From the NCBI RefSeq assembly GCF_000155635.1, contig NZ_DS990556.1, positions 2,768,413 to 2,832,412 on the forward strand: a stretch of DNA of 64,000 nt, in the 5' to 3' direction. Shown here one piece after another: positions 37,159 to 45,132 of this stretch (its first letter is position 1; every line of letters starts with the position of its first letter). The position numbers were made by a program, and so were the translations under genes. The notes below the pieces were generated by a model. That model was not told the origin of the DNA. It saw only the letters and a list, made by a program, of their open reading frames with translations, and searched no databases. The stretch comes from Cyanobium sp. PCC 7001 (GTDB taxonomy: Bacteria; Cyanobacteriota; Cyanobacteriia; PCC-6307; Cyanobiaceae).

Positions 37159-38338
37159 CCAGGCCCCTGAGGCCCTGACCCTGGCCCCGGAGGCGTTGGT
37201 GGAGGAGGGCCTGGGGCGCTTCCGCCCCGGAGGGGGCTTCTTCCGGCCGGAATCCCGTCCCAGCCGTGACCTGGGGGTGCTGCTGCTCCGCAGCCTGACG
37301 GCTTCCGCGGAGCGGCGGGTGCTCGACCTGATGGCCGGCTGTGGCGTGCGGTCCCTGCGCTACGGCCTCGAGGGCGGGGCCACGGCGGTGTGGGCCAACG
37401 ATGCCGACCCGGAGCGTCTGCTCCTGCTGCAGCGGAACCTGGCCGCGCTGCCGGCCGCGGTGACCGTGCGCCACAGCGCTCACCAGGCTCACCGGCTGCT
37501 GGCCGACTGCCTGCTCCGCCAGGAGCGCTTCGAGCTGGTGGATCTCGACGCCTTCGGCTGTCCCACGGCCCTAGTGCCCCTGGCGCTGGAGGTGCTCGCC
37601 TTCGATGGCGTGCTCTATCTGGCCAGCACCGACGGCCGCTCCCCCACCGGCCACGACCGCCCCGCCGCCATCCGCTCCCTGGGGGCCGCGGCGCGGGCCC
37701 ATCCGGCCAGCTGGGAGCTGGCGCTGCGGCTGCAGATCGGGGTGGTGGCCCGCGCCGCCTGGGCCCTCGGCCGGGGCATCCAGCCCCTGTTCAGCTTCAG
37801 CGAGGGCCGCACCTTCCGCACGGCGATCCGGCTGCGGCGCCGGCCGGCGCAGCGGGAGGAGCAGCAGCTGGGGCTGCTGGCCCACTGCCACGGCTGCGGC
37901 GAGCAGTGGAGCCAGAGCCTGCTGCAGTTGCGCCGCTGGCCGGCCTGTGCCTGCGCGGGCGGCACCCTGGCCGTTTCCGGACCCCTCTGGCTGGGCCCCT
38001 TGCAGGATCTGCCGCTGCTGGAGTCCATGGCGGCGGCGGAAGTGGCGGTTGTGGCCGCGGGGGGCCCGGCCAGCCTGGGCCTGGCCGGGGGGCGCCTGCT
38101 GCGGGCCCTCGGCCGTGATGCGGGCGAGCCGGCCCGCTGCTGGTCCTCCGCAGAGGTGGGGCGCCGTCTGGGAGGCGGGCCGCCACGCCTGGAGGCGCTG
38201 CTGGCCGCCCTGCACCAGGACGGCTGGAGTGCCGGCCCGAGCGGGGTGATGGCCGGCAGCTTCCGCAGCGACGCCCCCTGGCCACGGATTCTTGAGCTCG
38301 CTGCCTGCGCTGCGGTGTCCCCGCCAGCGCCGCGCTAA
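37151..38338 (+). CDS. trm1: tRNA (guanine-26-N2)-dimethyltransferase, Trm1 family
   Basis: Trm1 methylates guanine 26 of tRNA to N2-methyl or N2,N2-dimethylguanosine. It is universal in archaea and eukaryotes but rare in bacteria, mainly Aquifex and cyanobacteria. The 395-residue product shows [20 protein letters not shown], the SAM motif [38 protein letters not shown], the catalytic [37 protein letters not shown], and a zinc-type segment ([15 protein letters not shown]). The start is GTG 37151, overlapping the upstream stop (GTGCCTGA). Confidence 0.88.
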   Translation: MPDQAPEALTLAPEALVEEGLGRFRPGGGFFRPESRPSRDLGVLLLRSLTASAERRVLDLMAGCGVRSLRYGLEGGATAVWANDADPERLLLLQRNLAALPAAVTVRHSAHQAHRLLADCLLRQERFELVDLDAFGCPTALVPLALEVLAFDGVLYLASTDGRSPTGHDRPAAIRSLGAAARAHPASWELALRLQIGVVARAAWALGRGIQPLFSFSEGRTFRTAIRLRRRPAQREEQQLGLLAHCHGCGEQWSQSLLQLRRWPACACAGGTLAVSGPLWLGPLQDLPLLESMAAAEVAVVAAGGPASLGLAGGRLLRALGRDAGEPARCWSSAEVGRRLGGGPPRLEALLAALHQDGWSAGPSGVMAGSFRSDAPWPRILELAACAAVSPPAPR

Positions 38339-38364
38339 AACGGTGCGCGTCACGGCAACGGTTC

Positions 38365-38466
38365 ATGGCCTCTGAGATCTTCGGCATCGCCGCCCTGTTC
38401 TGGGTGCTGATCCCCGTCGGCCTGGCCGGCGGCGCCCTGTTGCTGCGCTTCGCCGACAAGGACTGA
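38365..38466 (+). CDS. petM: Cytochrome b6-f complex subunit PetM
   Basis: PetM (subunit 7) is a single-helix subunit of the cytochrome b6-f complex. The 33-residue product reads [20 protein letters not shown] followed by [13 protein letters not shown], very close to the known cyanobacterial PetM sequence. It sits between trm1 and ycf39, and the closeness to ycf39 fits other cyanobacteria. It begins 26 bases after the trm1 stop. Confidence 0.97.
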   Translation: MASEIFGIAALFWVLIPVGLAGGALLLRFADKD

Positions 38467-38491
38467 CCCCCGTCCCGCCGACCCGCCAGCC

Positions 38492-38547
38492 GCCGCGACC
38501 GATCTCGCTGCGACCGATCTCCCTGCGACCCATTCTCGCTGCGACTG
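38492..38547. repeat. 15-base tandem repeat between petM and ycf39
   Basis: About 3.5 imperfect copies of GCTGCGACCGATCTC occur in tandem, the later ones diverged (CCTGCGACCCATTCTC, GCTGCGACTGGC). They fill the spacer upstream of ycf39 and may be slippage DNA or a repeated regulator site. Confidence 0.75.
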
Positions 38548-38578
38548 GCGCGCCCCTAGGCTCATCGCCGGTTGAACC

Positions 38579-39547
38579 ATGGGCATGCAGGTACTGGTCG
38601 TCGGCGCAACGGGCACCCTCGGTCGCCAGATTGCCCGCCGCGCCCTCGACGCCGGTCACCAGGTGCGCTGCATGGTGCGCTCCCCCCGCAAGGCCGCGTT
38701 CCTGCAGGAGTGGGGCTGCGAGCTCACCCGCGGCGATCTGCTCGAGCCCGACAGCCTGGACTATGCCCTCGAGGGCCAGGAGGCCGTGATCGATGCGGCC
38801 ACGGCGCGCGCCACCGACCCCGGCAGCGCCTACGACATCGACTGGACCGGCAAGCAGAACCTCTTCGCCGCCTGCCGCCGCGCCGGCGTCGGCCGGGTGG
38901 TGTTCGTGTCGCTGCTGGATGCGGCCCAGCACCGCGATGTGCCGTTGATGGACATCAAGGCCTGCACGGAGGAGTGGCTGCAGGCCTCCGATCTCGACTA
39001 CACGATCCTGCGGGGCGTGGCCTTCATGCAGGGCCTGATCAGCCAGTTCGCCATCCCCGTGCTGGAGGGGCAGACGGTGTGGGTGAGCGGCTCGCCCACG
39101 CCGATCGCCTACATGAACACCCAGGACATGGCCCGCTTCGCAGTGGCCGCCCTCGACCATCCCGAGACGGTGCGCAAGGCGTTTCCGGTGGTGGGGCCCC
39201 GGGCCTGGACCACCGGGGAGATCACCCAGCTGTGCGAGCGCTACACCGGCAAGGATGCCCGCGTGTTCCGCGTGCCGCCCTTCCTGCTGCAGCTCATGCG
39301 CGGGCTCACCAGCTTCTTCGAGGCCAGCCTCAACGTGGCTGAACGGCTGGCCTTCGAAGCCGTGACCGGCGGTGGCGTGCGCCTCGATGCCCCGATGCAG
39401 GAGAGCTACGCCGCCTTCGGTCTCGATCCGGCGGAGACCACCACCCTCGAGAGCTACCTCAAGGAGTACTACGACACGATCCTCAAGCGGCTGCGGGAAA
39501 TGGAGGCCGACCTGGACAAGGACGCCAAGAAGAAGCTCCCCTTCTGA
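38579..39547 (+). CDS. ycf39: Ycf39, NAD(P)-binding photosystem II assembly factor
   Basis: Ycf39 is an atypical short-chain dehydrogenase that joins Hlip proteins and chlorophyll synthase in early photosystem II assembly. The 322-residue protein shows the Rossmann motif MQVLVVGATGTLGRQIARR (residues 3-21), VRSPRKAAFLQEWG, AVIDAATARATDPGSAYDID and VGRVVFVSLLDAAQHRDVPL. YTILRGVAFMQGLISQFA and NTQDMARFAVAALD follow. The catalytic Tyr/Lys of true dehydrogenases is absent, as expected. Start is ATG 38579. The neighbour is petM. Confidence 0.93.
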   Translation: MGMQVLVVGATGTLGRQIARRALDAGHQVRCMVRSPRKAAFLQEWGCELTRGDLLEPDSLDYALEGQEAVIDAATARATDPGSAYDIDWTGKQNLFAACRRAGVGRVVFVSLLDAAQHRDVPLMDIKACTEEWLQASDLDYTILRGVAFMQGLISQFAIPVLEGQTVWVSGSPTPIAYMNTQDMARFAVAALDHPETVRKAFPVVGPRAWTTGEITQLCERYTGKDARVFRVPPFLLQLMRGLTSFFEASLNVAERLAFEAVTGGGVRLDAPMQESYAAFGLDPAETTTLESYLKEYYDTILKRLREMEADLDKDAKKKLPF

Positions 39548-39617
39548 AAGACGGGGCGAAGGGAGGTGTCGGAAGGGGTGGTTCGTCCGTACTATGGCGC
39601 GTTGATGCCTCTCGCCG

Positions 39618-39836
39618 ATGTCGGTTGCCCAGATCAAGAACCTGCAGCGCCGGCTGGCCAATCTCGAGGCGGAGGCCGTGGAGGCGCTGAACAGCACCTG
39701 CGGCCATGAGCTGTGGCAGAGCCTTGGCTTCGATGCCTTCGACAGCCTGGAGGATCCGGAGCGGCGGGCCCGCGCCAACTACTACTACGGGCAGCTGCAG
39801 ACGGTGCGTGAGCTGAAGGCCAGTCTGGGACAGTGA
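39618..39836 (+). CDS. Conserved small protein, 72 aa
   Basis: A 72-residue helical, probably cytoplasmic protein: MSVAQIKNLQRRLANLEAEA, a central SLGFDAFDSLEDPERRARAN and the C-terminal YYYGQLQTVRELKASLGQ. It has no known domain that I recognise, but composition and GC use match the surrounding core genes. Its last 50 bases contain the left copy of a 27-base repeat whose second copy lies at 45057-45083, at the far edge of the AT-rich region. It therefore marks the left boundary of that region. Confidence 0.75.
   Translation: MSVAQIKNLQRRLANLEAEAVEALNSTCGHELWQSLGFDAFDSLEDPERRARANYYYGQLQTVRELKASLGQ
39785..39811. repeat. Left copy of the 27-base direct repeat bounding the AT-rich region
   Basis: CTACGGGCAGCTGCAGA then C then GGTGCGTGA, within the 3' end of the 72-aa gene, matches 45057-45083 at 26 of 27 bases in the same orientation. 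The arrangement is like an attachment-site pair. Confidence 0.8.
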
Positions 39837-40700
39837 TCCCACGGATTCTTGGGGAACGAGAAAGATGCCCCAGTTGTTACCTGCAGTCGTTACCCCATCC
39901 ACAGCACATCATCAAGAATGGAAGGGGAGCAGGCTCTCGCGAAGGGCGAAACGGGCATGTACCCCGTGCCTCGCGACAAGGCTCTTCCAGCACCAGATCC
40001 AGAGGTTGGCCTCAGGTTCCGAGGAGCGCCTGCCTCAGGCCTGCCCGGCGACCAACTCACCACGTGCGACTGAGGAACTGATGAGCAACTGAGTGTGGGC
40101 AATGGGCACCCGGTATGGGGGGAACGAGAGGAGACGTTCTGAGGGATGGGCGGTTAGAAGTTTTTGGTAAAAGTTGGCGTCGTGCACAATGATGCACATG
40201 GACAATAGAAAAGACAGATGATCATCAATCCAAACTGCCGTAGGTCGGTGGACTTGGTGAATTCGTAGGCGACACCATCATGAGGATAGAGGAGAGGGTA
40301 GTGGACAGGCTTCACTGGAGCTCATTCCGGCTCTGGATCCGAATCGCATGAACGTGCCTGATGGCTGATCTGAGGTGGTCTGGTTTGGTGGTCGAGGCCC
40401 ATCGTTGAAGGCTGCTCAGAAACACCAGATCACCTCACTCGCCGCTCGGAAGTAATCGGCATAGCTTTGATATTGATACCGTTCTAATGCTGGCATGGCT
40501 GCACTTGTTGAATCCAAGCAAGACGCACATAGCTCAGTGCCGTCAATACCGCAGAACTGCTCTACACATGCGACCGCGAAACGACCCCAGTCTCTTTAGA
40601 ATGTCTTCATGTATTTCAGTAGTAGATACTACAGTATTCGCCAGGGTGTGCGGCCAAGCGGCCGTAGTATCACGGCGTACAAATAATCACCTTAATCACC
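39837..40700. other. AT-richer stretch without recognisable genes
   Basis: No long convincing ORF exists in these 864 bases. The first 250 bases are GC-rich with several overlapping short ORFs in different frames, none with protein-like character. From about 40140 the base composition becomes AT-rich compared with the rest of the window. A 26-residue minus-strand frame at 40416-40496 (MPALERYQYQSYADYFRAAS then EVIWCF) looks protein-like but has no supporting evidence. The segment starts the island-like region bounded by the direct repeat. Confidence 0.6.
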
Positions 40701-41231
40701 GTGCCAATCCCTATTGATGGGCTTGCGGATCCTGCTTGGGCGGCTGAACTTCGAAGGGCTTCTGGCAACGATGGAGTTGTAAGCTACTGGATCAACAAAT
40801 CTGGCGCTGGAGAAAAGCAAGGCCTAAAGGTCTCCAAAAGTGAAATCAGTTACATCGCAAAGGTCTTCGATAAGCTTGATGGCCTGACAGGCCTCACTTT
40901 TGTTAGAAATGGAAAGCGCACAAGAGACTCTGATATCAACATCAATTCGCTTAGTGGGGGACTTGGAAAGGGTTTTACGGGGGATGCAGAGCTTTAATTT
41001 GGCAGGGTGAAAATTCGCTGGAAGGGCGAGCGTGGTAAGCGCCTCACACTTGGAGAGGCTGATACGATTGCCCATGAAATCGGGCATGCCCTAGGCCTTA
41101 ATCACCCTTATGGCAACGGCGATAATCCTCTCTACAACAAGCGCGACACGATAATGTCCTATAGGGGCAGGCAAACCGCCACCTTTACAGCATCTGACAT
41201 CGCAGCCCTTCAGTCGCTCTGGGGGGCTTAG
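40701..41231 (+). pseudogene. Zinc metalloprotease (metzincin type) split by an in-frame stop
   Basis: The two halves are in the same frame. The first (GTG 40701, IPIDGLADPAWAAELRRASG, about 98 residues, through ISYIAKVFDKLDGLTGLTF) resembles the N-terminal part of short cyanobacterial metzincins. The second carries the zinc motif IAHEIGHALGLNHPYG (HExxHxxGxxH) and the Met-turn DTIMSYRGR. A TAA at 40995-40997 interrupts them with no frameshift, so one base change would restore a 176-residue protein. No signal peptide or C-terminal repeat domain is visible. It could be a pseudogene or a sequencing error. The gene is in AT-richer DNA. Confidence 0.75.
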
Positions 41232-41241
41232 GTGTTGTGTC

Positions 41242-41692
41242 TCACCAGGTTGGCCAGCAGAACAGCTCAACCAGCCGCTGCTGTTCAGGAAGCGACGTCG
41301 GCCTGAGGTCGTTGTAAGCGCCAGCCAAAGGCCCGAGTGCGTCCTGAGACGGTGATCTGATCAATGGGTAGCGAGGCAGCCTGTGCTTTTGCTCCTCCGA
41401 GGTCTTGAAAGCCATGGCATCGGCCCACTCATGGCAGAGCGTCTGGATGTTCTGCCCCAGCAGGTCGGTCAGGTACAGCGGGGATGAGGTCGCTACGGGT
41501 TGAGGTGCGACCCACCATCACCGACCTCACGCCTCCATGCATGGCCACCCCAATGCCCGCCTGACGCAGCGGGGCCGCCCCAGAGGAGGGTTCGTACTGG
41601 AAACCTGTCGCGTGTCCACACCCCGCCTGAACTGCTGTGACAACACCAAAAGCGACGTGGTCACTGGTGACCGAAGCCACACACTCCTTCAA
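41242..41692 (-). pseudogene. Possible frameshifted coding remnant
   Basis: On the minus strand one frame reads about 88 residues from 41692 (SVTSDHVAFGVVTAVQAG; GAAPLRQAGIGVAMHGGV) to a stop at 41429. A second frame with protein-like character (LYLTDLLGQNIQTLCHEWAD; YPLIRSPSQDALGPLAGAYN) runs from about 41480 to a stop at 41242. A frameshift near 41475 would join them. APLRQAGIGVAM weakly recalls the P-type ATPase hinge motif, but this is not enough to name it. Coding potential rests on appearance only. Confidence 0.3.
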
Positions 41693-41786
41693 TAGGTGAT
41701 TCTTACTAAACCTGTTGGCTTTTCAGGCAGACTCTGAATCAACCTGCTAGGTTGAGAGCAAGGAGGCGGGAGAGTGTAGAGTGCAA

Positions 41787-41817
41787 TATATTTTGTATAT
41801 TTTGTTTAATGTATCCT
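41787..41817 (+). promoter_or_regulatory. AT-rich promoter region with a 9-base tandem repeat
   Basis: TATATTTTG occurs twice in tandem (41787-41804), followed by TTTAAT and TATCCT, possible -10 elements about 40-50 bases before the next start codon. This is the most AT-rich spot of the window. Confidence 0.5.
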
Positions 41818-41855
41818 ACTTGCAATGAGCTCAAGCACTTCACTGAGGGGTCATC

Positions 41856-42080
41856 ATGACACATTCATTTGCCGAAATTATTCTTGGGTATGGTTTTGCC
41901 ATCGCCCTGTTTGCAGGCCTGCCAGCAGTTCTGTTCCTAACGGTCTTCCTGCCTGGCCTGATGCGGACAACGGGTGAAACCATTGGCGCCTCCGAGGAGG
42001 GGGGTCTCCAGAAGCCCAAGCCCGTCTCCAGGCGATTGCCGCTTCAGCGCTCTGGCTCTAGGCCGCTGAGCATGGCTTAA
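41856..42080 (+). CDS. Small membrane protein of unknown function, 74 aa
   Basis: The product begins MTHSFAEIILGYGFAIALFA and has one long hydrophobic segment (residues 8-36, possibly a helical hairpin interrupted by AGLPA), then a polar, basic C-terminal tail (GLQKPKPVSRRLPLQRSG). The start is preceded by a good ribosome-binding site (GAGGGG, 6 bases before ATG) and an AT-rich promoter-like region. I do not recognise the family. It is located in the island-like region and its composition is intermediate. Confidence 0.6.
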   Translation: MTHSFAEIILGYGFAIALFAGLPAVLFLTVFLPGLMRTTGETIGASEEGGLQKPKPVSRRLPLQRSGSRPLSMA

Positions 42081-42271
42081 AGGTGTCCGCAACTGGGTGT
42101 TCTCTCGGGTACAGCAGAGCGTTCACGCGCCTGAGGCACCCCAGTTCTTCTCTGCTGTTCTTCGCCAAGATCAGTGATCCGTGCTATTGCCTATCGGTAA
42201 TCCGACTTCAAGAACTGGCCAAGCTATCGATCAGGCCATGTAAATTCAGACGTATCCGCGGAGAGGGCCAC

Positions 42272-42505
42272 ATGGCTACCAGGACTGTTCAACCCAGCAC
42301 CAAACATTCTTCCAATTCGAGTTTACAAGAGCTGCATGAGCTCCAAAACCTGATCTTGCGGAACGAGGATTTTGCCATTGTCATGCGGAGGTCAGGATCC
42401 ACTGAGGAAGCGGCACGGCTCGCTGCCGACCATGGAATCAACGTGACACCCCAGTCTTTATGGCGAAACAGGGGTAAGAATGGCCTGCCCACGTGGAGGG
42501 CTTGA
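42272..42505 (+). CDS. Nif11-like domain protein, 77 aa
   Basis: The 77-residue product (MATRTVQPSTKHSSNSS then LQELHELQNLILRNEDFAI) has the helix-loop-helix spacing of Nif11 domains: LILRNEDFAIVMRRSGSTEE and ARLAADHGINVTPQSLW. Nif11-type leaders precede ribosomally made, modified peptides, but this one has no Gly-Gly cleavage site and ends GLPTWRA, so it is more like a stand-alone Nif11 protein. Start ATG 42272 is preceded by GAGAGGG. A longer frame from 42083 was rejected. No modifying enzyme or exporter was seen nearby. Confidence 0.5.
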   Translation: MATRTVQPSTKHSSNSSLQELHELQNLILRNEDFAIVMRRSGSTEEAARLAADHGINVTPQSLWRNRGKNGLPTWRA

Positions 42506-42558
42506 GGGTTCCCAATTTCCGAGTTTCCGTTCCATGTACTGGAACCACCGGCTGAGAC

Positions 42559-42966
42559 CTATAGGTCAGGATGCCCCAGCGCCTGGATGCTCTCGAGTCG
42601 ACTCCTTGTAGATTGATTCACCAGCCATACAGCCGCCAAGAACACCCCAAGCATTCTCCCCTGCCCGATGGCAATACCTCTTTGAGGCGGGGGAGACTTT
42701 TCATGGATTGTTGTGGTGGTGGTTCCAGTGGCGGTGGTTCCAACAGGCCCAATCCGCTGAAGCCTATAGCCGATCCGTTCCCAACCCGGGTCTGAGGCGT
42801 TGAGAATCACCTTCCACAAGTCATTCGTCCACGTCCTGAGCTCAAGTGGGGTACGGAGAGGCGTCGTAAGGAGAAACTGCCTCAAGGCAGATGTCTTTCG
42901 TGAGCCCCCATCTGTCATCCGGAGATACTCACGGGCATCCTTCAGAGTCTTTTCTGTTGTGGGCAT
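42559..42966 (-). CDS. Hypothetical protein, 135 aa, doubtful
   Basis: The frame has protein-like segments (LKDAREYLRMTDGGSRKTS; LRTWTNDLWKVILNASDPGW, RIGYRLQRIGPV). It also has a low-complexity Thr stretch (GTTATGTTTTT) and a short hydrophobic segment (GRMLGVFLAAVWLV). No family is recognised. It is antisense to the 30-aa peptide gene at 42703-42795, and both cannot easily be under full selection. It may be a decayed or random frame. Confidence 0.35.
   Translation of the reverse strand: MPTTEKTLKDAREYLRMTDGGSRKTSALRQFLLTTPLRTPLELRTWTNDLWKVILNASDPGWERIGYRLQRIGPVGTTATGTTTTTIHEKSPPPQRGIAIGQGRMLGVFLAAVWLVNQSTRSRLESIQALGHPDL
42703..42795 (+). CDS. 30-residue CCGGGSSGGGS peptide with strong ribosome-binding site
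   Basis: The frame encodes MDCCGGGSSGGGSNRPNPLK followed by PIADPFPTRV. It is preceded by GGGGGAG at the optimal 7-8 base distance from ATG (42703). The Cys-Cys/Gly-Ser core and Pro-rich tail look more like a small processed or metal-binding peptide than a random frame. It lies about 200 bases after the Nif11-like gene. No maturation enzyme is visible. The opposite strand has a doubtful overlapping frame (42559-42966). Confidence 0.4.
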   Translation: MDCCGGGSSGGGSNRPNPLKPIADPFPTRV

Positions 42967-43193
42967 GTGGGTCTCCAGGCTTCAGTCACTGCATGGGGCT
43001 GGGAGCTGTGTTCAGCGTGCTTGACATGACCCCCTTGATCGGTCCAGGCCTGATGAGAGCCCCCCGACCCGCCAGACTTGGCCAGGAGAAGCCCCATGCA
43101 ACGCGGAACAGGGCTGTCTACCGCCGGCTCGTCCTGCCAGGGCGTTGCGGATGTGGGCACCAGCAGGGGATGGCGGCCAGCCTCGCCCAACCC

Positions 43194-43487
43194 TCAGGGC
43201 AGCACTAACCGCAACAGGCGGTTGCCCTCCGGATTCAGCAGCGAGGCACCCAGGGGTAGGGCCGCGGTGATCCAGGCGTTGAGCCCGCCACCGGGCCTCC
43301 TCCCATCCGCCTGGCCGTGCAGACACAGCCCAGGCGACCCCTGCTTGCGGGGCTGCGGCTCAACGCCAAGCAGAGCGCCATGGAACCGTGCCAGAGGGAC
43401 GGGTTATTCAGCGGCGAGCACGACGAACCTGTGATCGACGGGACCACGACCTTGGGTATCCAGACTCAGCAGCAGAGGGTTGCACGG
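43194..43487 (-). pseudogene. Possible decayed coding remnant
   Basis: One minus-strand frame shows CNPLLLSLDTQGRGPVDHRF and VVLAAE, then a TAA (43404-43406), and continues in the same frame with ARFHGALLGVEPQPRKQGSP and GLNAWITAALPLGASLLNPE before a stop at 43194. The composition is coding-like and the internal stop suggests decay. No family is recognised. The surrounding 42967-43752 region contains nothing else that I can support. Confidence 0.3.
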
Positions 43488-43752
43488 CGGCCCAGCGGCC
43501 GGATGGTGCTGACGAAAGGGACTGGGCAGAGGTGTAACCCTTGCCCAGCAGTGGCAAGTGCCCTTCCCATCTGCCTGATCAGAGCCACAGGGACCTCATG
43601 CGCTCGCTCACCCAGGGACGGTGCTGTGATGGCTGGGGCTGCTGTGTTCTTGGCTTTTTCCAAGTTTGGGGCCTCTTTGGTCTTGAATCGGTGAATCGTG
43701 GCTCAGTGCAGGATCATGGCTGCCACGAGCTTCCCTGTAGCCGACCATTTCC

Positions 43753-44778
43753 ATGAACGACTTGAATGCTCCGGCCTGGAGGCGGTTGAGCCACTCGGCA
43801 CTGCTGCGCTTTCTGTTGCTGCTTGCCTGTGGCTGGGGTGTGGTGAAACTGATCGACTACTTCCAAGCGGTGCTCACCTTGTTCATCGCAGCGGCGATGC
43901 TGGCAGTGCTGCTGGACTTCCCGGTACGTCGGTTGGTGCGTCTGGGTTGCGCGAGAAGCCTGGCAATCCTGCTCACCGTGCTGGGGACCCTCGGCGTGGT
44001 AGGCCTGTTTGTACAGGTGCTTGGCTCCCAGCTGATCAATCAGGGCAGCACCTTGCTCAACGATCTGGTTCTGGCCTTTCAGCGGCCGGATCTTCCCTTT
44101 CACAGTTTTCTCAAGACGATTGAGCCCCCCCAGCTGATTGAGCTTCTACGTGCCAGTCTCGGCACGAGCCTCGGGGTGGTTGGTGGGGCCTTTACCAGCG
44201 TCTTCGGCAGCGTTTTTCTGGTTGTGATCGTGGTCTACATGCTCATTGACAATGGAGCCACCTGGAGACAGCTCTTGCGTCTATTGCCCATTGACGTGCG
44301 GGATCGCTTTGATCGGAGTGTTCAGAAGAACGTGCTCGGTTTTCTGCGTGGGCAGGTCACGCTGATGATCTTTCTATGTCTTGCAAGTCTCCTGGTATTC
44401 GCTGTGCTTGGTGTTAAATTCTCCTTGCTGCTGGCAATTGTTGTGGGTGTACTGGATGCCATCCCAGGCATCGGTGCCACCCTCGGCGTGATCGTAGCGG
44501 CCACCGTGGTATTCCTGACCCAGGGGCAGTGGCTGGCCTTGCAGGTGGTGATCGCCTCGGTTGTTCTTCAGCAGATCCAGGACAATCTCATCCATCCGCG
44601 GGTGATGGGAAGGGTCCTTGAGATCCAGCCGGTCGTTCTGTTCTTTGCGCTGTTCGTGGGTGAGCGTCTAGCGGGTCTGCTTGGAGTGTTTCTGGCCATC
44701 CCCGTGGCTGGCATGCTTCTGGGCTGGAGTAGGGGTGGAGAGGAGGAAGGCTCTCCAGTGACGACGCCATCGCCATAG
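43753..44778 (+). CDS. AI-2E family transporter (PerM/YdiK-like permease)
   Basis: A 341-residue polytopic membrane protein with about eight hydrophobic helices. Family features are the N-terminal ALLRFLLLLACGWGVVKLID, FIAAAMLAVLLDFPVRRLVR and the strongly conserved C-terminal LLAIVVGVLDAIPGIGATLG and LQQIQDNLIHPRVMGRVLEI with LQIQDNLIHP-like spacing. The substrate is unresolved; few family members export autoinducer-2. Its GC content is lower than the core genes, and it is the only long intact gene inside the island-like region. Confidence 0.9.
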   Translation: MNDLNAPAWRRLSHSALLRFLLLLACGWGVVKLIDYFQAVLTLFIAAAMLAVLLDFPVRRLVRLGCARSLAILLTVLGTLGVVGLFVQVLGSQLINQGSTLLNDLVLAFQRPDLPFHSFLKTIEPPQLIELLRASLGTSLGVVGGAFTSVFGSVFLVVIVVYMLIDNGATWRQLLRLLPIDVRDRFDRSVQKNVLGFLRGQVTLMIFLCLASLLVFAVLGVKFSLLLAIVVGVLDAIPGIGATLGVIVAATVVFLTQGQWLALQVVIASVVLQQIQDNLIHPRVMGRVLEIQPVVLFFALFVGERLAGLLGVFLAIPVAGMLLGWSRGGEEEGSPVTTPSP

Positions 44779-45132
44779 CCTCTTCAGCTGCCAGCATTCC
44801 TTGCCTTCCACAGATGGATCAGACCTCAGATGGACCAAACCTCCGCGAAGCCCACTGACTGGCAGGATTCGCCTTCCACGACATCGGGGGAACCCCACAG
44901 CCTTGCGTAGTCGCCACTCTGTGCCGGTCTGCGGTATGGGCCTGGTTGCGCCGCCATTGCCCCCAGTTGTCACCTCTAATTGTTGCCCCGCCCTAGCCAC
45001 AATCCCAGTCAACGCACTGAAGCTGCGCTCTTACCGTCTTCCCACCCCAACGATTCCTACGGGCAGCTGCAGAGGGTGCGTGACCGCAGGGATGGGCTGG
45101 GCTGAGTCGATCGGTTGGCTTGCCAGGCCGCC
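44779..45132. other. Gene-free right margin of the island-like region
   Basis: No gene is supported here. CCCAGTTGTCACCT (44963-44976) resembles CCCAGTTGTTACCT at 39869-39882 near the left margin, and the right copy of the 27-base repeat lies at 45057-45083. After it the sequence returns to the high GC of the core. Confidence 0.6.
45057..45083. repeat. Right copy of the 27-base direct repeat
   Basis: CTACGGGCAGCTGCAGA then G then GGTGCGTGA; one mismatch to 39785-39811, same orientation. It is a stand-alone fragment of the 3' end of the 72-aa gene and not within a recognisable gene here. Confidence 0.8.

Noticed and set aside
39849..40092. Several overlapping 70-75 codon ORFs after the 72-aa gene
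   Set aside because: All are open in different frames over the same GC-rich stretch and none has a ribosome-binding site or protein-like pattern.
40160..40310. Minus-strand open segment (HYPLLYPHDGVAYEFTKSTD)
   Set aside because: It looks coding but lacks a start codon and has a stop immediately upstream; too short to support.
40487..40717. 76-codon plus-strand frame in AT-rich DNA
   Set aside because: Composition is not protein-like and no ribosome-binding site exists.
41429..41692. P-type ATPase identity for the remnant
   Set aside because: APLRQAGIGVAM resembles the hinge motif, but the spacing to other ATPase motifs does not fit.
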